6,512 nucleotides of DNA from the NCBI GenBank assembly GCA_025937075.1, contig JAICSD010000260.1, positions 1 through 6,512 on the forward strand, read 5' to 3'. Positions 1 to 5,263 of this stretch are shown in pieces. The notes beneath the pieces were generated by a model that worked only from the letters and a program-made list of their open reading frames with translations, was not told the DNA's origin and did no database searches. Within the stretch, counting starts at the first letter, position 1, and every line of letters begins with the position of its first letter. Both the position numbers and the translations under genes were made by a program. The stretch comes from Vicinamibacteria bacterium. GTDB lineage: Bacteria; Acidobacteriota; Vicinamibacteria; Vicinamibacterales; 2-12-FULL-66-21.

Positions 1-553
1 GCGCAAAAAAGCTCGCGCCGAACCCGCCGAGCGATGCGCCCATGAGGCGTGCGATGTCGTCCTTCGAGCTTGCTTTGCTGACCGGATCGAGACGCGCGCT
101 GAGCGGCGCGGCGCCGGCGCGCTCGACAGCCGCTTCGTCCATGAACGCTCTGTACAGCGTCGCGATCTTCGTCCGATCGGCATTGGCGTCATCGTCGCTC
201 GGGTAGCCTTCGAGCATCGTGTGCAGCCGCGCTTCCGAGAGATCGCGCAGTATCACGAAGGGACCCCAGGAGGTGCGGTCCGGCGGAATCTGCGTGTTCT
301 TCGCCCACGTGCCGTTCACGAAACGGAACCACTCGTCGCCCGGCTCGACGCTGCGATCCATTCCGGATGACTCGAATCCCCAGGTGCCGTAGTGGATCGG
401 CTTCGACGGGTCGATGGCCGGGGCGCCCCCGGCCTGCGCGGGCGCAAAGAGCGCGACCGTCGCACAGCTCTCGTCGACGCACCGCTCCTGGGCGGACGCC
501 GAAGCGGCGGCAAACACGGCCAGCGGAACCGCGATGACGGCGATGCTCCTCAA
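1..553 (-). CDS. M13 family zinc metallopeptidase (neprilysin/PepO-like), N-terminal part, cut by left window edge
   Basis: This would be an exported endopeptidase of the neprilysin (M13) family, cleaving small peptides in the periplasm or outside the cell. Only the first 184 residues lie in the window. Residues 1-21 form a signal peptide: a short charged start, a hydrophobic run, and an ASASA cleavage region before QE. Residues about 57-105 match the M13 N-terminal signature, with GMDRSVEPGDEWFRFVNGTW followed by KNTQIPPDRTSWG. The rest is the helical start of the M13_N domain. The catalytic HExxH and the ExxxD motif would lie beyond position 1 and cannot be checked, so activity is assumed from the family. 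The start is TTG at 553..551, chosen because a strong AAGGAGGT lies 4 bases upstream and the signal peptide begins there; an in-frame GTG at 589..587 would add 12 residues. It follows the lipoprotein gene in the same reading frame with 36 bases between, so co-transcription is likely. Confidence 0.88.
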   Translation of the reverse strand, partial: MRSIAVIAVPLAVFAAASASAQERCVDESCATVALFAPAQAGGAPAIDPSKPIHYGTWGFESSGMDRSVEPGDEWFRFVNGTWAKNTQIPPDRTSWGPFVILRDLSEARLHTMLEGYPSDDDANADRTKIATLYRAFMDEAAVERAGAAPLSARLDPVSKASSKDDIARLMGASLGGFGASFFA

Positions 554-557
554 TTCG

Positions 558-565
558 ACCTCCTT
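558..565 (-). promoter_or_regulatory. Shine-Dalgarno deciding the TTG start of the M13 peptidase gene
   Basis: Read on the minus strand, AAGGAGGT lies 4 bases before a TTG codon at 553..551. It is the strongest ribosome site in the window. It supports independent initiation at TTG rather than at the GTG just after the upstream stop codon. Confidence 0.75.
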
Positions 566-589
566 CAGGTTGGGAATCCGAGAGACCAC

Positions 590-1012
590 TCAGTTGTGGA
601 CGACCGTAACGGTGAAATCGATCGGCGTATCCGCCGTGACGTTGCCGACGTCGTACACGCGCACACAGTAGGTGCCCGCCGAGGCTGCGGTCGCAGTGAG
701 GATCGCACCCTTCGTCGCCGCATCGTTCGCCAGCGACGCCTGACAGATGGTCCCGATCGTCGTCCCGATGCTGAATCCGACCGTCACCGTGTCGACCGGC
801 TTCAAATCCGTCAGCGTTGCCGTCACGGTGCCGGGCGCGGTCGCCGTGAAGGTCTGCGTGTTTCCGCCGTTCTGATTGACCGTCCCGTTGAGCGTCTCGG
901 TCTTGGGCGTGGGCGTTGGTTGTGCCGGAATCGAGTTGTCGTTGCACGCACCAAACAGCGCGGCCGCGCACACGAACGCGGCGGCGGCCAGCGCTCTCTT
1001 CACTTCCGTCAT
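590..1012 (-). CDS. Small secreted lipoprotein with PPC-like beta-sandwich domain, function unknown
   Basis: The product is a 140-residue predicted lipoprotein. A lysine/arginine start (MTEVKR) and an alanine-rich hydrophobic segment (about residues 7-22) lead to the lipobox-like LFGAC, making Cys23 the likely lipidated residue. A short proline/threonine linker (residues 29-40, with a PTPTP run) follows. Residues about 41-140 are threonine- and valine-rich alternating strands, with GTVTATLTDLKPVDTVTVGF and a final GTYCVRVYDVG then IDFTVTVV, resembling pre-peptidase C-terminal (PPC) or related beta-sandwich domains. Cys90 and Cys116 are the only cysteines in the mature body and could form a disulfide. 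The ATG at 1012..1010 is preferred over an upstream extension because CAGGAG lies 5 bases upstream and the signal peptide starts there. The next gene downstream is a secreted M13 peptidase, suggesting a shared role at the cell surface, but no specific activity can be assigned. Confidence 0.8.
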   Translation of the reverse strand: MTEVKRALAAAAFVCAAALFGACNDNSIPAQPTPTPKTETLNGTVNQNGGNTQTFTATAPGTVTATLTDLKPVDTVTVGFSIGTTIGTICQASLANDAATKGAILTATAASAGTYCVRVYDVGNVTADTPIDFTVTVVHN

Positions 1013-1017
1013 GAACA

Positions 1018-1023
1018 CTCCTG
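1018..1023 (-). promoter_or_regulatory. Shine-Dalgarno of the lipoprotein gene
   Basis: Read on the minus strand, CAGGAG stands 5 bases before the ATG at 1012..1010. It fixes the start at the beginning of the signal peptide and rules out the longer upstream reading, which would run through lpxI in antisense. Confidence 0.65.
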
Positions 1024-1030
1024 ATAGACT
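1022..1030 (+). promoter_or_regulatory. Candidate extended -10 promoter element for the lpxI operon
   Basis: TGATAGACT has the TGn extension followed by TAGACT, which matches four of six bases of the TATAAT consensus, including the TA and the final T. No convincing -35 box is seen at proper spacing. Transcription would begin near 1037-1040, almost at the GTG of lpxI, implying a leaderless or near-leaderless message. This agrees with the lack of a Shine-Dalgarno before that GTG. The element also overlaps the ribosome site of the divergent lipoprotein gene. This is a by-eye call. Confidence 0.3.
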
Positions 1031-1039
1031 ACGAACCCG

Positions 1040-1873
1040 GTGGCCCGCATAGGTCTCATCGCCGGCAACGGCCGGTTTCCCTTCCTCGCACTGCAGGGGG
1101 CGCGCAGTCTCGGCCACGACGTCACGGTCGTGGCGGTGAAGGAAGAGGCCTTCCCGCAACTCGAGCGCGCGGCCGCCGATGCCGGCGCCGACCTGCACTG
1201 GGTCTCACTGGGCCATCTCGGTAAGTGTATCAAGCTCCTGAAGGCCGCCGGCGTGGATCGCGCGATCATGGCCGGACAGGTGAAGCACGCGAAGATCTTC
1301 TCGGGAATCATCCCCGATCTCGCGCTGCTCTCAGTGCTCACGCGCCTCAAGAGCCGCAACACGGATGCGCTGATCTCCGCCGTCGCCGACGTGCTCCGCG
1401 GGGAAGGCATCGAGCTGCTCGAATCGACGGCGTTCCTGTCTCCGCTGATGGCGCGCGCCGGCACGCTGACGACGCGCGCACCTGGAGCGGAGGAGTGCGC
1501 GGATCTCGAATTCGGGTACCGCATGGGCGATGCGGTTGCCGCGCTCGACATAGGCCAGACGATCGTCGTGAAGGATCGCGCCGTGGTGGCCGTCGAAGCG
1601 ATGGAAGGCACTGATGCGGTGATTCAGCGCGCCGGCACGATCGCCGGCGCGGGCACGCGCGTCGTGAAGGTCGCGAAACCGAATCAGGATATGCGGTTCG
1701 ACGTACCCGTCGTCGGCGTCGCCACCATCGACGCGATGGCGGCCGCCGGAGCGACGATGCTGTCGATCGACGCCGAGCGGACGCTCGTCGTCGACGGCGA
1801 CCGGTTCTATCACGCCGCCGATCGAGCGAAGATCGTCGTCGTCGGACGCCCGCGGGAGCGCCAGGGTGGCTGA
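1040..1873 (+). CDS. lpxI: UDP-2,3-diacylglucosamine pyrophosphatase LpxI
   Basis: LpxI hydrolyses UDP-2,3-diacylglucosamine to 2,3-diacylglucosamine-1-phosphate (lipid X) plus UMP. It is a lipid A step at the inner face of the cytoplasmic membrane and replaces LpxH in many phyla. The 277-residue product has the family's two-part build: an N-terminal domain opening with [10 protein letters not shown] (residues 5-14) and AGQVKH (78-83), and a C-terminal DUF1009 domain with [12 protein letters not shown] (188-199) and [14 protein letters not shown] (213-226). The family's catalytic aspartate is expected in or near this last motif. Length fits the family. The GTG start at 1040 is well fixed: an in-frame TAG lies at 1025-1027 and the protein begins where relatives do. 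No Shine-Dalgarno is visible. It heads a four-gene operon and overlaps the next gene by 8 bases. The usual lpxD, fabZ, lpxA and lpxB neighbours are not in the window. Confidence 0.95.
   Translation: MARIGLIAGNGRFPFLALQGARSLGHDVTVVAVKEEAFPQLERAAADAGADLHWVSLGHLGKCIKLLKAAGVDRAIMAGQVKHAKIFSGIIPDLALLSVLTRLKSRNTDALISAVADVLRGEGIELLESTAFLSPLMARAGTLTTRAPGAEECADLEFGYRMGDAVAALDIGQTIVVKDRAVVAVEAMEGTDAVIQRAGTIAGAGTRVVKVAKPNQDMRFDVPVVGVATIDAMAAAGATMLSIDAERTLVVDGDRFYHAADRAKIVVVGRPRERQGG
1854..1858 (+). promoter_or_regulatory. Shine-Dalgarno for the Gfo/Idh gene inside the end of lpxI
   Basis: GGGAG lies 7 bases before the GTG at 1866, within the last codons of lpxI. It supports the GTG start and the 8-base gene overlap, as in translational coupling. 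Confidence 0.5.
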
Positions 1874-2813
1874 CCCTGCGATTCGCGTCGCGGTCATCGG
1901 CGTTGGACATCTCGGACGCCACCACGCCCGAATCCTCTCGGACCTGCCGGGTGCGCGGCTCAGTGCGGTCGTCGACACGATTGAGGAGCGCGCGAGGGCA
2001 GCGGCCGTGGCCGCGGGCGCGGACGTGCTGACGGATTACCGCGGCCTGTTCGGCAGCGTGGACGCCGTCACGATTGCCGTTCCCACCGAGCTGCACCGCG
2101 GGATCGCGAAGCCGTTCCTGGAGCGCGGCGTCTCCGTTCTGGTCGAGAAGCCCATGGCGCGTTCGCTCGTGGAGGCGGACGATCTGCTGCAGACGGCGCG
2201 CGCGTCCAAAGCCATCCTCGCCGTGGGTCACACGGAGCGCTATAACCCGGCGATATCCGCAATTCTCCCGCTCGTCACCGGTCCGCGCTTCATCGAGGTG
2301 CATCGACTGGGGGTCTTTCCCGAGCGGAGCCTCGACATCGACGTCGTCTTCGATCTGATGATTCACGACCTGGACGTGATTCTGTCGCTCGTGAAGTCCG
2401 ACGTGAGCGCGATCGAAGCGGTCGGCGTCCCGGTGCTGACGACGCGATACGACATTGCAAACGCGCGGCTGCGCTTCGCGGACGGGTGTATCGCGAATAT
2501 CACCGCGAGTCGTATCAGCCGCGAGCGTGTGAGGAAGATCCGGTTTTTTCAGCAGGACTCGTACATTTCGATCGATTACGCGGCGCAGGAGGTCGAGGGG
2601 TATCGGCTCGTGCGGCGCGACGGCGCGCGTCCGGACATTCAGGGCGGCCAGCTCCCTGTCGCCCGTGAGGAGCCGTTGAAGCGCGAGCTGGCGGACTTCA
2701 TCGGCGCCGTCCGCGACGGGCGCGCACCCATGGTCACGGGTGAGGATGGGCGCCGTGCGCTGGCGCTCGCGCAGGCGATCGCGGAGAAGATGGAGAGTGT
2801 GACGCGGCCCTGA
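1866..2813 (+). CDS. Gfo/Idh/MocA family NAD(P)-dependent oxidoreductase, probably acting on a lipid A or nucleotide-sugar intermediate
   Basis: This is a cytoplasmic sugar dehydrogenase of 315 residues. The N-terminal Rossmann domain shows [17 protein letters not shown], with G12, G14 and G17 forming the dinucleotide-binding turn, and VEKPMA with the family's E94-K95-P96. GHTERYNPA (121-129) follows. The C-terminal alpha/beta domain begins near residue 130 and holds DLMIHDLD (163-170), where H167 is the likely catalytic-region histidine. Length is typical. The GTG start sits inside the end of lpxI, so the two proteins are probably made together. Known precedent: GnnA, which oxidises the 3-hydroxyl of UDP-GlcNAc for amide-linked lipid A, is a Gfo/Idh protein encoded among lpx genes. 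That makes a GnnA-like role attractive here. However, the partner aminotransferase GnnB is not in the window, and nothing in the sequence alone fixes the substrate. Family call is firm; role is inference. Confidence 0.9.
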   Translation: MADPAIRVAVIGVGHLGRHHARILSDLPGARLSAVVDTIEERARAAAVAAGADVLTDYRGLFGSVDAVTIAVPTELHRGIAKPFLERGVSVLVEKPMARSLVEADDLLQTARASKAILAVGHTERYNPAISAILPLVTGPRFIEVHRLGVFPERSLDIDVVFDLMIHDLDVILSLVKSDVSAIEAVGVPVLTTRYDIANARLRFADGCIANITASRISRERVRKIRFFQQDSYISIDYAAQEVEGYRLVRRDGARPDIQGGQLPVAREEPLKRELADFIGAVRDGRAPMVTGEDGRRALALAQAIAEKMESVTRP

Positions 2814-2845
2814 AAGGACCGCGCCACGATCGCCGCCATTGATAC

Positions 2846-4300
2846 ATGTTCAAAGACCTGAACGCCTTCATCGCTGCGCTCGAGAAGGAACGGGAGCTGG
2901 CCCGCATTGCGGAGCCTGTCAGCCCGGACCTCGAGATTTGTGCGGTGACCGATCGTGTGTCGAAGTCGCCGGGCGGCGGACCGGCGCTGCTGTTCGAGCG
3001 CCCGACCGGCTACGACGTCCCGGTCGCGATCAACCTGTTCGGGTCGCTGAAGCGCATGTGCATGGCGCTCGGCGTCCAATCACTCGACGATCTGGCGGCC
3101 GAGATCGACGAGCTCTCTACTCCAAAGATCCCCTCAGGCGTGCTCGACGCGCTCAAGATGCTGCCCACCGTCAATCGCCTGCGCGACCTGATGCCGAGGA
3201 CCGTGGGCGACGGCGCGTGCCAGGAAGTGGTCCGCACGGACGGCCGTCTCGATGACCTCCCGATTCTCAAGTGCTGGCCTGAAGACGGCGGACGCTACAT
3301 CACGCTGCCGCTCGTCTTCACGAAGGATCCGCAGACGGGCGCGCGCAACATTGGCACGTATCGGATGCAGGTCTTCGACGCGCGTTCAACCGGCATGCAT
3401 TGGCAGCGGCACAAAGGAGGCGCGCAGCACTACCGCGTCGCGGAAAAGCTCGGTAAGCGTCTTCCCGTCGCCGTCGCTCTCGGGCCGGATCCCGCGCTCG
3501 CGTATTCGGCGACCGCGCCCATGCCGGAGGGCCTGGACGAGCTCATGCTCGCCGGGTTTCTGCGCCGCGCGCGCGTGGACCTCGTGAAGTGCGTCACCAT
3601 CGAGATGGAGGTGCCGGCGAACGCGCAGATTGTCCTCGAAGGGTACGTCGAACCGGGCGAGCGTCGCCGCGAAGGGCCATTCGGCGATCACACCGGCTTC
3701 TATTCGCACCCGGACGAGTACCCGGTGTTCTATCTGACGTGCATCACGCATCGCAGGGACCCCATCTATCTCACGACGGTCGTCGGCGTGCCGCCGATGG
3801 AGGACTATTACCTCGGGAAGGCGAGCGAGCGGATCTTCCTGCCCCTCATCCGCAAGACGCTGCCGGAGATCGTGGACATGCACTTCCCGGCGGCGGGCAT
3901 CTTTCACAACCTCGTCATCGTCTCGATCGACAAGCGCTACCCGGGACACGCGCGCAAAATCATGAACGCCTTCTGGGGCCTCGGGCAATTGATGTTCTCG
4001 AAAACGATCATCGTCGTCGATGGCGACGTCGACGTGCAGAACGAGGCGGAGGTGGCGTGGATCGTGGGGACGCACATCGATCCCGAGCGGGACATCCAGT
4101 TCACGCGTGGACCGATGGACGATCTGGAAGATGCGACGAACCTGCCGGCGTACGGCGGGAAGATGGGAATCGATGCGACACGCAAGTGGTCGTCCGAGGG
4201 ATTCGCGCGCCAGTGGCCGACGCGGATCCGGACGACCGCCCAGGCGGCCGCGCGCGCGGAAGAAATCTGGGATCGGATACGCCGGGGATGGAAGGCATGA
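2846..4300 (+). CDS. ubiD: UbiD family prenylated-FMN-dependent decarboxylase, probably in quinone biosynthesis
   Basis: UbiD enzymes use prenylated FMN (made by UbiX) and Mn/K ions to remove a carboxylate from aromatic rings: 4-hydroxy-3-polyprenylbenzoate in ubiquinone synthesis, or the dihydroxynaphthoate intermediate in futalosine-route menaquinone synthesis. The 484-residue length is normal. Visible motifs are NIGTYRMQVFD (168-178, with R173), EGPFGDHTGFYS (276-287, with E276 and D281 where E. coli UbiD also has E and D), EIVDMHFP (341-348), and a C-terminal GGKMGIDATRKW (437-448). With R173, these complete the R-E-D/E set expected of an active enzyme. The ATG start matches the family's usual beginning (MFKDLNAFIAALEK), although no good Shine-Dalgarno lies nearby. 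It is 32 bases after the Gfo/Idh gene and overlaps the next gene by ATGA. That MqnE-like neighbour favours a menaquinone (MqnL-like) role. Choosing between UbiD and MqnL needs phylogeny. Confidence 0.93.
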   Translation: MFKDLNAFIAALEKERELARIAEPVSPDLEICAVTDRVSKSPGGGPALLFERPTGYDVPVAINLFGSLKRMCMALGVQSLDDLAAEIDELSTPKIPSGVLDALKMLPTVNRLRDLMPRTVGDGACQEVVRTDGRLDDLPILKCWPEDGGRYITLPLVFTKDPQTGARNIGTYRMQVFDARSTGMHWQRHKGGAQHYRVAEKLGKRLPVAVALGPDPALAYSATAPMPEGLDELMLAGFLRRARVDLVKCVTIEMEVPANAQIVLEGYVEPGERRREGPFGDHTGFYSHPDEYPVFYLTCITHRRDPIYLTTVVGVPPMEDYYLGKASERIFLPLIRKTLPEIVDMHFPAAGIFHNLVIVSIDKRYPGHARKIMNAFWGLGQLMFSKTIIVVDGDVDVQNEAEVAWIVGTHIDPERDIQFTRGPMDDLEDATNLPAYGGKMGIDATRKWSSEGFARQWPTRIRTTAQAAARAEEIWDRIRRGWKA

Positions 4301-5172
4301 CCGCGATTTCGGCGGACGAAGCAGAGGTTCTGCTTCGCAGCCACGATCTGATTGGGATTGGATCGCGTGCGGATGAAGAGCGGCGCCGCCGCCACGGCGT
4401 GCGGACGACGTTCGTGCGCGTGCTGGAGCTGCACGTCGACGCGCTGCCCGCTGCGCTTCCGGCATCGTGCAGCGCGGGAGAGATCAGACTCGTCGGAGAG
4501 CCGGCGTCGATAGAGGACGCCGCCCGCAACATCGAGCACGCGCGGGGGCTCGCTGGCTCGCACCCGCTGACGGCGTTCGCGTTGGACGACCTCGAAGCGC
4601 TCGCGGAAGGATCGCCGGTTCGCCTGCGCGAGCTGTTCGGGGTCCTGAAGAGCAGCGGACTCGAGACAATCGCCGACGCAGCCGTCGACGTATTGAACGA
4701 TCCCGTAGGCACCCTGCGCGCCGCGCGCGAGGCTGGCCTTACCGTTCCGCGCCTGACCGTCCGTCAGCTGGCCGGCGCCCGGATCGTTCTGCTCGTGCAA
4801 CGCGCGCGCGAGATGCAGGCCGCCGCCGGCGGCATCCGCGCGTTCGCGCCGCTGCCGCGCGTCAGCTCGCCATCACAGCCGTCCACCGGCTACGAGGACG
4901 TGAGGACCGTGGCGGTCGCACGGCTGTTGTGCGACACGATCGACAGCATTCAGGTGGACTGGGCGCTGTACGGACCCAAGCTGGCGCAGGTGGCGCTGAC
5001 GATCGGAGCGGACGACGTGGATGGGGTATCGCCGTTCGAGGGGAGTCTGGGCCGGCGCCGCAGCCCGCTCGAGGAGATCCGCGGCAACATCGTCGCCGCG
5101 GGACAGGAGCCAATCGAGCGCGACGCGCACTGTCAGATTCGCGACTCCAATGCCGGAAGGCACGTGCGTTGA
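4297..5172 (+). CDS. MqnE/MqnC/CofH-like protein lacking the radical SAM cysteine motif
   Basis: The 291-residue product resembles the futalosine-pathway radical SAM enzymes (MqnE, MqnC) and CofG/H at both ends. The N-terminus has LLRSHDLIGIGSRADEERRRRHG (residues 12-34), matching the family's opening helices. The C-terminal half has GGIRAFAPLPR (178-188), STGYEDVRTVAVARLL (196-211), DWALYGPKLAQVALTIGADD (221-240) and GRRRSPLEEIRGNI (252-265) ending in EPIERD. Where a CxxxCxxC loop should follow the first strand, this protein reads TTFVRVLELHVDALPAALPA with no cysteine; its only cysteines are C58, C212 and C279. It is also several tens of residues shorter than typical MqnE. The reading frame is unbroken and the conserved C-terminus intact, so it looks like a maintained variant, not a pseudogene. 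It overlaps ubiD by ATGA; an in-frame ATG at 4288 would add three residues. A scaffold or cofactor-independent role in menaquinone synthesis is possible, but function is unknown. Confidence 0.75.
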   Translation: MTAISADEAEVLLRSHDLIGIGSRADEERRRRHGVRTTFVRVLELHVDALPAALPASCSAGEIRLVGEPASIEDAARNIEHARGLAGSHPLTAFALDDLEALAEGSPVRLRELFGVLKSSGLETIADAAVDVLNDPVGTLRAAREAGLTVPRLTVRQLAGARIVLLVQRAREMQAAAGGIRAFAPLPRVSSPSQPSTGYEDVRTVAVARLLCDTIDSIQVDWALYGPKLAQVALTIGADDVDGVSPFEGSLGRRRSPLEEIRGNIVAAGQEPIERDAHCQIRDSNAGRHVR

Positions 5173-5219
5173 CGAGGCCGCTGGCAGCGGGCGGCGACAG
5201 GACCCGGGCAGCGTAACCA

Positions 5220-5241
5220 CGTGCCTTGCGAAGGAGGCACG
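5220..5241 (+). terminator. Hairpin in the convergent gap, possible bidirectional terminator
   Basis: CGTGCCT pairs with AGGCACG, and an inner T-G wobble gives an 8-pair stem closing a six-base loop (GCGAAG). It lies between the end of the four-gene operon and the end of the opposing DHH gene, where a terminator is expected. No T-run follows on either strand, so it is not a classical intrinsic terminator. Confidence 0.4.
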
Positions 5242-5247
5242 CGCCTT

Positions 5248-5259
5248 GGGGCGAGCCCC
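5248..5259 (+). terminator. Second short GC hairpin before a modest T-rich stretch
   Basis: GGGG pairs with CCCC around a CGAG tetraloop, and is followed by a weakly T-rich stretch (GGATTATCTT). It is the only candidate with any T enrichment downstream on the plus strand. The four-pair stem is short, so support is weak. The remaining bases of the 91-base gap (5173-5263) show nothing else. Confidence 0.25.
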
Positions 5260-5263
5260 CGGA

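Noticed and set aside
189..971. Long minus-strand open frame of about 260 codons
   Set aside because: It crosses the lipoprotein and peptidase genes in another frame, is very rich in Arg, Gly, Asp and His, and shows no motifs; a high-GC shadow.
392..1024. Plus-strand open frame of about 210 codons antisense to the lipoprotein and peptidase
   Set aside because: Arginine-rich composition and no recognisable domain, while the opposite strand carries a lipobox, signal peptides and an M13 signature.
1013..1198. Longer lipoprotein start at 1198
   Set aside because: The extra 62 residues lie antisense to lpxI, do not resemble an export signal, and would bury the real signal peptide; a good ribosome site precedes 1012.
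1347..2366. Minus-strand open frame of 339 codons opposite lpxI and the Gfo/Idh gene
   Set aside because: Its product has long arginine runs and no domain; both sense genes have clear family motifs.
3589..4296. N-terminal extension of the MqnE-like gene back to 3589, giving 527 codons
   Set aside because: The extension lies out of frame inside ubiD and has shadow composition; family similarity begins only after 4297.
3386..4465. Minus-strand open frame of 359 codons opposite ubiD
   Set aside because: Low-complexity shadow of a strongly conserved sense gene.
4297..5172. The MqnE-like gene as a decaying pseudogene
   Set aside because: No frameshift or internal stop, coupling to ubiD is kept, and the C-terminal block is well preserved; loss is confined to the cluster region.
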